NCBI RefSeq assembly: GCF_902167145.1
Contig: NC_050098.1
Coordinates: 36,264,501 to 36,328,500, forward strand
DNA: 64,000 nucleotides
Source of the DNA: Zea mays
Lineage: Eukaryota; Streptophyta; Magnoliopsida; Poales; Poaceae
Reading direction: 5' to 3'
In this document: one piece after another, positions 33,381 through 44,671 of the stretch
Layout of the letters: every line of letters starts with the position of its first letter
Numbering within the stretch: position 1 is the first letter of the stretch
The notes under the pieces: model-generated
The model's input: only the letters and a program-made list of their open reading frames with translations
Told to the model about the DNA's origin: nothing
The model's database searches: none
Program-made: the position numbers and the translations under genes

Positions 33381-34937
33381 CCCCACCTCCCCCCCTTCTG
33401 CTGTTGAGGTTGCCGAGGTTCTCTGGGTCCTCCTCGTGGCGGGGGAGGTGGTAGAGGTTGGAAAGGTCGACCGTTCCCGAAGGAATGCTTGAAATCTCTG
33501 CAGTTTCAGAGGGTGTGGCGCATGTCCTTATGGTATGGACATTGGGCATCGAGGATGTCGTCCAACGTTCGCTCGCCTCTGCGAGGTGCCCCTCGGGCGC
33601 GGGAGATGGGTGCTCCGGCGGCGTGGACTTCGTCGCGAGGCCTCTTCTCCCAACGTTTGTCGGGTTGCTGGTTTGTGTCGCGCCGTGGTGCCGGTGGTGT
33701 AGGCTTCGCCCCACCCCATGAGGTCCTGAGCCCGTTCATCGGCGGTGATGTAGAGGTCCGCCTCCCTGAATAGCTGTTCAGAGGTAGTCGGCGCCTTTTG
33801 AAGTATGGCTCGGACGAAAGCCGAGTCATTGGGTCCCCGATAGAAGTCCTCGATCACTGCTGCTTCCGCAACCTCGGGGATACGATTTCTCATGGTCTGA
33901 AATCTTTTGAGGTACAATCAGAGAGTCTCATCTCCTCGGTGCCTGATGGATTTGAGGTCCCATGGCTGCGCCGGTTTGTCAGAGAGAGATTGAAAGTTGG
34001 CGATGAAGCGCCGACTGAAGTCGCTCCAGTCGTCGATGCAATGTCGGAGTAGGTGTTGAAGCCATTGTAGCGCATACTGCCCGAGGACAATGGGCAAGTA
34101 CGCGGTCATCACATCTTCAGTCGCCCCAGCGGCTCGGGCAGCGGTGGTGTAGATAGCCAACTAGCCTCCTGGGTCCTGCTTAGGTTCGTACTTGTCGACA
34201 TTGGAGACTTTGAAGTTAGGGGGCCACTGAATGGCCCTGAGACGAGGGGTGAGCGCCGATACTCCACACGTGTCTTCTTGTCGACAATGGTGATGTTGGT
34301 CCCGGGGAGGGGAGTTGTCGGCGTGCTGCCTTGACCGTCCCCGGGTGGTGCCGCCAGTTGAAGTTGTTGCCGACTCAACCCTGGTGGCTTGACTTCACGC
34401 ATGGATGTCGTGATCCTGGTCATACTCTTCTCGACGCCGGATCTCGTTCTCGTGTCGTCGTTTGCGTGAAGCATTGATGGAGCTCCGCGCATCCCGCCGA
34501 CTGTAGATCGCTCGGAGGGTGAGCGAGAGGTAGAAGATGATTAGCGGCCCGAGTGAGCAGCCACCAATAGCCCTCGGCGTTTGGAGTCCGGGGGAGGCCA
34601 TCGGCTATCCGAGCCAACACTCCACCGACCTCACTCGGTGTGTTCATGGCTCGGGCGAAGTCGGGGTTCAGGTTTCGTCCGAGAAGAGGGTTCTCTCGAC
34701 GTTGTCTCACCTCCTGTTCGGCCTGCTCTTGAGCTTGCCGACGATCACGTCGTCAGGAATTCCTTCTTTCCCTGAAGACCCGTTCTTCTGGGGTTTCTCC
34801 CATCTCCGAGATGTCATCTCGTGATACAGGCTGCACCGGTCCCGCTCTCCGGCTTCGTGATGTCGTCGAATATTTCAGCGTCGGTTCCTTCGTCGGCGAG
34901 ATTCCCGCTGGAGAGGTTCTTCTCCCGGTGCGGTTGG
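33381..34937 (-). pseudogene. gag: Grande-like copy B gag, central and C-terminal part
   Basis: Minus-strand frames give a gypsy-type Gag: the N-terminal part (NPDFARAMNTPSEVGGVLAR), then AAGATEDVMTAYLPIVLGQY, WSDFSRRFIANF, RFQTMRNRIPEVAEAAVIED and FREADLYITADERAQDL. A remnant of the Cys/His region (CPYHKDMRHT) lies in another frame near 33510-33550. Stops near 34763 and 33918 and several frame changes show decay. The piece lies between the Opie/Ji-like insertion on one side and the solo LTR on the other. It is upstream of pol in the minus direction, as expected. Confidence 0.78.
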
Positions 34938-37900
34938 TGTGACGGAACCTCCCAAGTCATTAGGCCCACCTACAGTTGTCCTTGTCCAACGAACATCAGA
35001 CAACCCTACAGATGCCCCTGAATCACTTGACAAGTTCGGTATCTACTTTTCTTACCTTTCCCAAGAGCGTTTCACCCGTCACGCAGACATTACAGATCAT
35101 CGGAGATACGAAAATGCGGAAGCGATTACATAAACTTACCTTTATTTAAAAAGTAAGACAAAGTTTTATATTACAGACCAGGATATACCTAGGAGTGCAG
35201 AGTATTAATATTACAGAACCAAGGGAGGCGAAAACCCCTCCCGGTAAGTTTTTAAACAAAAGTTCTTATGGAGGAACTCTTCCTCCCGCAGCTTTACTCT
35301 TGCTTTTCTTCTTTTGGGACCACCTTGGAACAGAAACAACAAAAGTTTGTTGCTTCCTCACCTAAAAATAATAGGGAATAAAACCTTGAGTATGGAATTA
35401 CTCAGCAAGACTTACCCGACTAAGGGAAAGACTCTCAAGGGTATGCTGGCTTAAGGGAGTCAAGGTAAGGCTTATCAATAATCAATGACTCTGTTTGCAG
35501 AAATGCTTACTAAAGTGGATCCTTAAAAATCCAATTTTATTTTGTCAGGTTAAGTAAGATTACCTGCAACTAGAGTTCTTTCTATCCTAGTTCAAACACT
35601 TGACCTGCACTAGCCAATTTCTTTATCAACCCGTCATCTTCACTGGAGTTCTACGTGTAAGTCAGTGACCAAGTCTTCATAACCGCGAAGGTACGGCGAT
35701 CCGAATTGATTATACTCAGCTGAGGATCTCCGATCACACGACATATGTAGCACTTAACCCTTGCATATGTCAACCCGCCACCGGGGTTCTTAAGACCAGA
35801 TTAGGTTCACGTCAACCGAGAGCACAGATACACCACCGTCCAGTCTCTTGCCACGGAGGGTACACGCTACTCTCGCCACCGCTCCACACCCATTGCGTGT
35901 TATCTTATTCTGGCCTTAGTCTGCCCGAGGCAAGGCTTACCCATGACGAGGCATGTGACCAGTTAAAGGGTCCTCAGTCATCAAGCCTACATCGACACGG
36001 TCCTTAATCGACTCAGACGGAGACACTACACCGAGACTCCTTTCTCGTGCAAGTCACCCGCCCGGTCTCAGCTTTATCATTTCAACCCAAATTTTGGTAC
36101 CTGGCAGAGGTACATCTTTTCCAGATGTTGAACCCATCATGGCCATGATGGATCCACCATCAAGTTTTATTTTTGAAAACATCCCACTCACTTTGCAACA
36201 TGATCTTTTGAGAAAACAAAACATTTTGTTTTTCTAAAGCAAGGCTAAGCATCAAAAACTCTTTTCAAAAAGGGGATCAAGGAAGGGTATTCAATTTTCA
36301 AGGAAGGAAATGCATCAACGGTTTAGCACACAACTCCTATCACCTAATGCATCAAACAAGTTGATAAAGATTTTTAAAACACAAGGAGGTGGCGAATGCA
36401 CCGGGGCTTGCCTTCGTTTATAGGTGAGTCAGGCTTGGATCCGCAGATGTCAAAGTAAAAACAATTCCCTGCCTGAGGTTCCACAGGTGGTGGTGGTGAA
36501 GTCTTCTCCTCTTCTACCTCAACCTCTTCTTCGTTTTCTAGATATAACCATATATATGTATATAAGAATGAATGCCATGTAATGCTCATGAGAGTGCAAT
36601 AATAAGAATTTATTATTTAAAGTTCTTGAATACAATTTTCCTTCACGGAACTCCGAGAACCTAGGGTTTCCGGAGTCATTAAAGGAATTCAAAGGGCAGG
36701 GGGGTAGGGTTTTGGGTTCTAAGTATCAAACAAGGTCCAAATCAAACCAAATTCTACCCAAGGCTTCTAAATAATGTTTAAAGTTTATATAAAAAGTTTG
36801 GGAATTTTTGGAATTATTATTGATTTTCTAAAAATCCAGAAGCAATACTTTAGGCTATTTTAAATAACCCAAAATTCCCTATTTGTCCTAAAAATCATAA
36901 AACTATTTTTATTAAATACTACGGAAAATAAGGAATCTAGGAAAATTGGTTTGACATTTTTAGGATTTTTCTACTATTTTCTAAAATTGTTGGAATCCTG
37001 CCTGAAAAAGAAAAGGAAAAAGAGTGAATAATCCTGGGCTGATTTCAGCCCAGACGGCCCAACTGCACAGGGAAAGCGCGCGCGTCCGCGCCCGCGTAGG
37101 CAGTTTTACACAGAGAGCCCTACGGTTTTGAATAACTCGAACCAAGTTCTCTACACTATTGTAATGAGTCGCTGACAGTTTCTAAAAAGGCCCCCAGTTT
37201 CTAAAAAGGCCCCCCGACGACGGCGAGCGCAGAACCGGGCTCCGGTGAGCTAGACTGACCGGAGGGAGCTAAGACCGGCGCTAATCTGCAGTTTACACCT
37301 AATTCTAACCCTGAGGAGTATTTCCCCTCAGTTAATTTCTGAATTGGAGCCCTACAGCACTCTGCCCACGGTGACAGCGGAGAAACTCAAAGGAATAACG
37401 TGTTCTAAATGATTCATGGTGGTCTAATTCAATTGGGTGGTTCGGTGAGCATCAAGAGCATGGAAGGGTGTTGGAACAATAACATAGAGGGCGAGATCGG
37501 ACCTGAGTTGAGCTGGCCGCGGCGAGGGTGTTCTTGCGGTGGGTTAGAGCAGGTTTGGGGGAAATTCGAAATTCAAGCTCTCGGTTGCAAGATTGGAGGC
37601 AATACTGAGTGGTGTGGTGCATGGTGATGTTACGGAGCTAACGGCGGCTTCAATTTATAGGGAGCGACAGTGGTGGCCGGGGATTTTAGCGGTGATGCGC
37701 GGTTGTCGGAGGGGTAAGAGTTCACTGGCGCACGTGAATCCGTGGCATCTACCGTGGCAGTCACTCCGACGAGCCATGGAGAGTCGCAAGGGTTCACGGC
37801 GATGCGGAGGAGGTACTCAGGCACGTGGCACACGGCCGGAAGACGGCGGTCACCGGCGAGCTTATCTGCCCAAGCCGCAAAGCACGGGGGGTACGGCGGT

Positions 37901-38964
37901 GAGTCACCAGAGTTATCCTCAGGCGAAGAGCTATTATCTGGCAGGCTTATCTGGTCACTGGTGGCGTAAATCGCAACGGCGGTGGTGCGAATCGCGGCGG
38001 AGATCGGTCGTCGGTGGTGAGCATTCTACGCTGGCGTCCTGATCCTTAGCAGGTTACTGTACCATGGCCAAACCGATTCAGGGTGCCTGACAGCTTAAGT
38101 TTAGGGCCAATTTTCTCTCAATTTTCTATGGCATCTTACCCAAATATCTGCATCAAAGTTGTAGAGCTACAAACCAGTTACACTTCGACTATAGGGACTG
38201 AACTCAGTTGAGCACTAGATCAAGGTTGAATTCTAGTCCAAAGATGGCTCTGTTACACTGTAAGTCTGAAGTTCAGAGTTCAATCAGCCTGACAGCCAGA
38301 CTTTAGACTTAATTATCTCCAATTTCTCCATAACAACCTTGCTTACACTCTTAAGCAAAATTGTTCCCCTATCATAAAGCTACAAAATTGATGTGGTGTC
38401 CTAAGGTGAATTCTCACTGATTTGAAAGCTACAGAGCTCCAAAGTTGAGCTTATAACACTGATTTCGGACTTAGTCAAAAGAGTTCAAATGTGGCTCTTT
38501 TGCAATTAAGTCCAAAACCCAAGATTTAGTTTACAAATCCACACATTTGTGAACCAAATGACTTAGGATACTCATTTATCATGGTTTTTGCACTTTAGTC
38601 CAAAAGTGGACTAATCTTGCACATAGGTCCCTAGGGTTTGGATTTAGGGTTTTCCAGGGTTTCAATTAGGGTTTCTGGTATCTCAGGGGTGTAAATGCAA
38701 TGTAGGTCCATCCTTGATAATATTTTATGATTATTTCACTTTATCTTTGGGGTTTTCTCTATTTAGTCCCTGCTTTGCCCTTCTAATCCCCATTTAGGGT
38801 TAAGTACCCAACACTAGGGTCTTATTTGCAAAATGCCATATCAATACAACTTGTTTGAAATTTTTGCCTAGTGAATGCACTCTAGGTGTGTCAAACATAT
38901 GCAAATGGCAATTCTCATGATGTTATGCTCAAGTTTTAGTAACAGTAACACCAGGGGTGTTACA
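34938..38964 (-). mobile_element. Solo LTR (4.0 kb) of a Tekay-type chromovirus
   Basis: On the minus strand it starts TGTAACACCCCTGG and ends GGTTCCGTCACA. The direct repeat GTTGG flanks it (34933-34937 and 38965-38969), and Grande gag continues on both sides. No gag-pol sequence is inside, so it is most simply a solo LTR left by LTR-LTR recombination. The start TGTAACACC and the minus-strand promoter motif CTATAAATTGAA at about 37650-37661 are shared with the Tekay-like LTR at 50439-53871. The 4-kb stretch has no supported gene. ORFs at 37400-38040 follow GC-rich LTR sequence. Confidence 0.85.
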
Positions 38965-39217
38965 GTTGGTTCATCGTCGGAGATGGGAGTTGATTTCACT
39001 CTTCCCCCGATGAAGAGGACGTCGGGGTAGAATGGAACTGTCGTAGCGATGGGCTTCTCACTGTTCTCCTTTGAGGGCGGAGGTATTAAAAGAGTAGCTC
39101 GACGAGCCTTCACCTCATTTGTTTCCTTTTTCCTTGTGATCTGCGTCCATTTTTCCGTAGAGGAGGTGGACAGCGGAGTTCTCCGAGCAGAATGATCCTC
39201 TGTTCCTGGCTTGCAGG
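38965..39217 (-). pseudogene. gag: Grande-like copy B gag, N-terminal segment between two insertions
   Basis: The minus strand reads a basic leader segment (TRKKETNEVKARRATLLIPP, YPDVLFIGGRVKSTPISDDE) that is cut by the solo LTR at 38964 and by the hAT element at 39218. It continues the frame that ends at 39759. Confidence 0.6.
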
Positions 39218-39758
39218 TAGAGATGGCAATGGGGACCCGATTCTCCGTGGGGAATTCCCCTATTAGGGGACGGGTATGGGACTAATTTAGTCCCCGCGGG
39301 GATCTAAATGGGGGAAATTTAATCCCCGTCGGGTTCGCGGGGACGAGGAACCATCCCCCATACCCGTTCCCCGTGTACCCGGCCCACAAAACTATTTTAT
39401 CCAAGTTAGTTAATTTACTTGTTAAAATTATAGTAAGAACTCAGTGCATGGCATGTTAAAAAATAGAAAACTAAACTATAAAGTAGATGTCTCTTGTAAT
39501 TTTCAATCTTTTTTGTTAAATTTGTATTAATTTGATACAATCAATTTAAATTTATCTTTAAATATTGTACTTCTAGCGGGGACAGATTCCCCGCGGGGTT
39601 CCCCATGGGGATAAATTCCTCGATGGGGACGGGGACGGGAGAAAAAGCTCCCCCGTGAGCGTTCGCGGGGACGGGGACGAGGACGGGGAATTTTTGTCCC
39701 CACGGGGACGGGGATGGGAAGCCATTCCCCGACGGGGAAATCCCCGTTGCCATCCCTA
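39218..39758. mobile_element. Small non-autonomous hAT element
   Basis: Ends are TAGAGATGGCAATGGGGA and, in reverse complement, TAGGGATGGCAACGGGGA. The 8-bp duplication CTTGCAGG flanks it on both sides (39210-39217 and 39759-39766), as hAT transposases produce. The 541-bp interior has GGGGACGGGGACG-like repeats near both ends and an AT-rich centre, with no transposase. It sits in the gag leader of Grande-like copy B. Confidence 0.93.
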
Positions 39759-39971
39759 CTTGCAGGAGGTAGTTTTTGCTCGGAGCATTGGAGGTCGCGC
39801 TTTTTCCTGCTTTGCTCTAACTTTTCCGGAGATTGTCGAGGATGGTTTTCTCTCTGGTGAGTCTGCAATGCAATGTAGAGTTCCCTCCTCGTCCACCACG
39901 GTTGAAATGGTTCCGAAGTGGAATACGGATCCAGGGCGGAGGATGATCTTGTGCTGGAAGGTGACGGCCAT
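39759..39971 (-). pseudogene. gag: Grande-like copy B gag, N-terminus
   Basis: From the ATG at 39971, 71 codons (MAVTFQHKIILRPGSVFHFG and onward) lead to TTSCK, where the hAT insertion begins. The start is 27 bp after the primer-binding site. Assignment as the Gag start rests on position and on the continued frame beyond the hAT element. Confidence 0.6.
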
Positions 39972-39997
39972 TGAACTAGCTTAGATCTGTGACACAC

Positions 39998-40015
39998 CCC
40001 CTACCTGGCGCGCCA
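39998..40015 (-). promoter_or_regulatory. Primer-binding site of Grande-like copy B
   Basis: The minus strand reads TGGCGCGCCAGGTAGGGG two bases after the LTR end CCGACA. The Huck-like element at 63592 has TGACGTGCCAGGTAGGGG at the same place. I cannot name the tRNA from memory. Confidence 0.8.
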
Positions 40016-40017
40016 GC

Positions 40018-40648
40018 TGTCGGTGTTTTGGGTCCGACCGTGCACCTGAGGTTACCCCTCGAGGTGCTTTTTGGAGTAGGACGGTGTAACCGATTATAGC
40101 TCAATGGTTCGTGCTAGATGCACGAGAGACAGTAGACAATTTTGCACAGGTTCGGGCCGCTTTGAGACGCGTAACACCCTACGTCCTGGTGTGGATCTTT
40201 TATGGGGTGGGTCACAGAGGAATTCTCTAGTACGAGGGATGCTAGAAAGCTAAGTGGATGGCTGATGAATGAGATGAAGATGATTTTGATGGGGTGCCCC
40301 CTAGGCCTTATATACTTGACCGTGGGGCGATACATGCAGATATGATAACAATGTGTGCCTAAGCAATAGTGAACCGACTAAACTTATCTTCCTATGATCC
40401 TACCGACTTATCATCGATTAGTTCCGACGTCTGAGGGTGCTGTGCGGGAGAATCGGATCGCTGCTGCGGATAGCGCTTGAATTCAGCGAACTGCATGGGC
40501 TTGAGTTGATCCGATCTCGTGTTGATCCAATCTGCCGAAAGTTCCTCCCCTGGCCCACGAAGGGATGGCCTTGCGAAATAATGGGCCTGGGGCCCTTCGT
40601 GAGGCCTTCTTGCCTTCTAGTGGACCCGGGGGATATCTGTCCCCCACA
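40018..40648 (-). repeat. 5' LTR of Grande-like copy B
   Basis: It aligns end to end with 2576-3208, with about 23 substitutions and one 2-bp C-run difference. TATATAAGG lies on the minus strand at about 40304-40312. The flank GGGAC (40649-40653) is the target duplication. Confidence 0.92.
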
Positions 40649-42101
40649 GGGACGTCCAGGAACAGGAATTTTCAATAGATTTTCCCAAGCAGTCACATCC
40701 ATACAGTATATGCAATGAATAAGATAGAAGGAAGATATTGATAGAGATCAGAGGAAAGCCAAAAATAGCTGCCAAAGTACAAGTCTAATCGATAGAAGCA
40801 TTGAAGCACCAAGCGAAATGAAGACCAGCCAAGAGCCATCTACCAGACGTCCAATCTGTCGCCGATCAAATAAATTTCAAACCTAACCGGGCATGGGCGA
40901 ACCGCGTTGCTAATCTCAAAGGCAAAACCAAATGATGATCTCTAAAGCATGAAATGATGGTAAAATGCTGATTTCTAAAGCATAAGATGAAGACCTTTGA
41001 GTGGATTATTTTCAATAATCCACTCAAAGCTCGGGGGCTACACCTAAGTCACTAACCCCAAAAGACAGAATGCTGACCTCTAAAGCATGAACTGACGATA
41101 AAACGCTGATTTCTAAAGCATGAGATGAAGACCTTTGAGCGGATTATTTTCAATAATCCACTCAAAGCTCGGGGGCTACACCCATTGGGTGCACCTCCAG
41201 TGCACCCAATGAATCCTGAACCTAGAAGAGCGAAATGCTGATCTCCAAAGCATAACCTAGAGACAGAGCACTAATTTTTGAAGAATAAAGCAAAGACCGA
41301 TGAATAAACACAGGAGAGGGTAACAGAAGATCGTCTTCACCGAGTTACTCAGAGTTTAGAAGCAACAACTCGATAAGCATATTTTCAAAGCATTCCTAAC
41401 CAAAATCAAAAACTGCAAGCTGGACCTAGAATCTTTGGGCTGATTATTTCAAAATCAACTCAAAGATTGGGGGCTTGTGGGGGACAGATATCCCCTGGGT
41501 CCACTAGAAGGCAAGAAGGCCTCGTGAAAGGCCTTGGGCCCATTATTTCACAAGGCCATCCCTTCGTGGGCCAGGGGAAGAATGTCTGGCAGAATGGATC
41601 GACACAGAATTGGATCGACTCGAGCCCGTGCGGCTCACTGAATTCAGACGTTATCCACATCAGTGATCCGATTCTCCCGCGCAGCGCCCTCGAACGTCGG
41701 AACTGAATGATGATAAGTCGGCAGGATTATAGGAAGATAAGCTCAGTTGGTTCACTATTACTTAGGCGCACATTGTTATCATATCCGCATGTAACGCCCC
41801 ACGGTCGAGTATATAAGGCCTAGGGGGCACCCCATCAAACAACATCTCTCTCATTAGTTGTCTACTCAGCTCTCTAGCATCCCTCGTACTAGAAAACCAC
41901 CCTGTAACCCACCACATAAAAGATCCACACCAGGAAGTAGGGTATTACGCCTCTCTAAGCGACCCGAACCTGTATAAAATTGTCCGCTGTCTCTCGTGCG
42001 TCTAGCACGAACCATGGATCTACAGTTGGTAACACCGTCCTACTCCAAAAAGCACCTCGAGGGGCAACCCCAGGTGTGCGGTCGGACCCAAAACACCGAC
42101 A
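40649..42101 (+). mobile_element. Grande-like copy A, right segment with 3' LTR
   Basis: After the GGGAC duplication the sequence carries on from 2575 with GTCCAGGAACAGGAATTTTC, the counterpart of 4030-4095 in copy B. It holds the hairpin modules (40996-41028 and 41134-41166), CACCCATTGGGTGCACC near 41180 and the polypurine tract at 41462-41475. The 3' LTR, 41476-42101 (TGTGGGGGACAG to ACACCGACA, 626 bp), follows in plus orientation. No ORF of note is present. The outer target duplication cannot be seen because the 5' end is outside the window. Confidence 0.9.
41476..42101 (+). repeat. 3' LTR of Grande-like copy A
   Basis: It is homologous to both copy B LTRs in reverse complement, with many more differences. 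The promoter motif GAGTATATAAGG is at 41807-41818. Confidence 0.9.
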
Positions 42102-42474
42102 GGCCCCTTAGTGGTGTTTTGGTAATTAATGACAACTACTTGTGGACTAACAATTCTTGGAGAAATAAGAATGTAGGGTTGGACTATAGGGAACAGGAAA
42201 GTATTGGAGACTTATAACCATTGGTTATGGATCAAGTGAAGGCAAAGGTATAACATAGGTTTTGTTTTTGCTGGTCATCTAGAGTTTAGAGAAGAAATTG
42301 ACCAGATTAGTAGGCTAGATAGTTGTACTATTAAGGGGTCAATGACTTTGATCGATGTAAAACTTAGTGCCTCATAGAGCATATAATGTTGCATTTGCAT
42401 GAGGACTAACAATGCTTCGTTTTTTCGAGAGTTAAAGTCTTTTCGTAAAACGCATTTAAAAATAACTGAGTTCT

Positions 42475-42915
42475 GGGGTCGGCGGACCGTCCGGCCAGGG
42501 TTGGTGGATCGTCCGTGACCTTACCAAAGGGGTCTGCTGGTGTACATGTCTTTGTGTTCTTATGCAGACCGTCCGGCCAGGGTTGGCAGACCGTCCACAA
42601 GTGCCAAAATGTATTTGGGCAGGGACTGTGTGTTTTTGGGCACTTGTACTACAGACCGTCTGGGGCTTTAGCCCGGACAGTACTAACACCTAGTGGTGGA
42701 CCGTCCAGTCATGATGGGCAGACAGTCCGCCCATGTTGTTCAATATGGCTAGTGGTCTAGTGTTTCAAGTTGACAGGTCCCAGACCATCTGACCTGGGCT
42801 GGCAGACCGTCCGTGCTTGACTTTTTCTGACAGCACCGACTGGCTTCAAATGGGAATTATAGTCGTTACTTGTATGATGGACTGTCCGGTCGTAGGGCGT
42901 GGACCGTCCGCGTCC
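42475..42915. repeat. Dispersed GACCGTCCG motifs in the second copia LTR
   Basis: About ten copies of GGACCGTCCG, AGACCGTCCG or close variants, often followed by GCCAGGGTTGG, occur in 440 bp. ATGACCGTCCGGTCAGTGACCG reappears in this element's 3' region at about 50415-50437. Sirevirus LTRs commonly carry such CCG-rich inverted motifs. The Opie/Ji-like LTR has a different set. Confidence 0.75.
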
Positions 42916-43397
42916 ATGCAAAATGTGTGCTAATTGCACATAATGGCTAGTATTGAGATGGGGGTTATAAATAGAAGTGGAGCTCGTGTGTGAGAGCTCT
43001 CTTGGCCATTCCTAGCATTACATTGAGCTCATTTGTGATTCTCCAACTCAATCTCTCACACTCCTTGCTTGAGATTGCATTCTAGTGAGTGATTGAGAGC
43101 TTCTAGTGCATTTGCATCCATTAGTGATCTTTGAGGCACTAGGTGGTACACTGGGCAAGCTTCATTGTCTTGTTACTCTTGGAGGTTGCCTCCTCCTAGA
43201 TGGCTTGGGTGTTGTCTTCGTCGAGCTCTCCGTGAAGGGTGTGGAGAAGCCACTGTGTTGATTGTGAGGGGTTCGCGCCCACCTCATCGGAGCAACAAAG
43301 GCGACGCTAGTGGAATCGAGGTATTGGGTGATTTCTTATCCACTTGACTCAAAGATCAAGCCACGTCTTGAAGAGGAGCAAGTGAGAGCTTGAACTC

Positions 43398-44671
43398 TGT
43401 TAGAAATATGCCCTAGAGATAATCATAGAGATGAGCATATTTCTTTGTATCCATGATATATATATTGCTTAATTGAATATCCATGGAAGGCACCTTGTAT
43501 TGATTAGCAATTATGTGAATTGTTTGTGAGATTCTTTACTTATATGGTTATTCTAAATGATGTCCCTAGTCAGAGTCGATGACTAGCACATGTATTAGTT
43601 GATGACTACATTTCACAAGTCATGAACATGGAGATGTTAAATTAATAATGTGGGCGCATGTATGACATGAGGCTGGACCGACCCAACGTGAGATATTGTA
43701 ATATAGTTCTCTTCTTGCAACATGAATACTGTATCCTTAGACCTGAGATTGTCGCATGTTCTCAAGATGTGAATTGACTTACTTAGGGACTATCAAACGC
43801 TATCCCGTAACTGGGTAGTTATAAAGGTAGTTTTGGGTTTGTCAGGAAGCATGCTATGAGGCATGGTCAGTCAAGATGGAATTTGTCCCTCTCTTTGTGA
43901 GAGAGATATCTCTGGGCCCCTCGAGTGATTGGATCAAGAAATGCATGGCCGTGCTAGGGTTAAGAGTTAACCATTGAAAGGATTCCAATTCACAGTATCG
44001 AGAAAGAGAGGTCAGCTTAGAGCCAGACCAAATATCGTGAGACAAAGGGAACAGCATGTACTTAATGTCGCAATGGTTCGTCTGATATGATCTTTACGTA
44101 CACATAGGAGTTGACATGTCTTGCTAGAGGCCGCTGTCAATTATTGGGCCAAGTAAGAGTACTCGGGCTATGTCTATTTGTACGTGAACCTATAGGGTCA
44201 CACACTTAAGGGGAAGGAAGCCTAATTCGGATTAGATCCGAAATTAGACTGGGCTTTAGGGTTAATGATGGGCCTCGGCGTCAGAAGCCCACCATAACGC
44301 CTATATACTGAGGGGCGGGGGCGCGGTTAAGGATAACCTAATTCGCCACCAGCGAACTAACAGCCGCCGCCCACCTCTCGCCCTCGCCAAGCCGCCGTCG
44401 CGAACCTAGCAGTTCGGTACGCGGCGCTTCCTCCCTGTACGTGTGGATACCTCGGAGGTGCTACATCTGGAGCACTTGGACGAACCGTGCGAGGACGTGA
44501 AGGACGCCGGCGACTGCACGACACTGCTCGACGCGTTCGTCTACATCGAGACGTCTTCCGCTGCTCTGCGCGTCTAGTGGTAATTCCATGACCTATAACC
44601 GCAGTAGTTCTTGGTATTATGGGGATGAAAATTTTTGTTTTGCGCTAGCGTAGCCTCCCCGTAATCCTACA
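43398..44671. mobile_element. Solo LTR (1.27 kb), copia-type, inside the second copia LTR
   Basis: It starts TGTTAGAAATATGCCCTAGAG and ends GTAATCCTACA. The duplication AACTC flanks it at 43393-43397 and 44672-44676. The start phrase is typical of Angela/BARE-like grass copia LTRs. There is no internal coding sequence. TATATACTGAGG near 44303 may be the promoter. Confidence 0.9.

Larger units (their letters stand above)
2576..40648 (-). mobile_element. Grande-like Tat-lineage Ty3/gypsy retrotransposon, copy B, with four nested insertions
   Basis: Two LTRs in the same orientation (2576-3208 and 40018-40648) enclose a primer-binding site, gag fragments, a pol region and two antisense ORFs, all consistent with a minus-strand element. 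It is flanked by the target duplication GGGAC (2571-2575 and 40649-40653). Removing the CACTA element, the Opie/Ji-like element, the solo LTR and the hAT element leaves about 14.1 kb. This length, the 0.63-kb LTRs, the tandem repeats and an antisense gene after pol fit the maize Grande family. A second RNase H-like domain in pol fits the Tat lineage. By eye the LTRs differ at about 23 of 631 positions, mostly transitions. At 1.3e-8 substitutions per site per year that is about 1.4 million years. Confidence 0.88.

Noticed and set aside
33498..33829. Several overlapping plus-strand ORFs opposite gag
   Set aside because: They are shadows of the minus-strand Grande-like gag, which has recognisable Gag motifs.
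37400..38042. Possible host gene in the GC-rich part of 34938-38964
   Set aside because: It lies wholly inside a solo LTR with a target duplication, has no domain, and carries the LTR promoter motif on the other strand.
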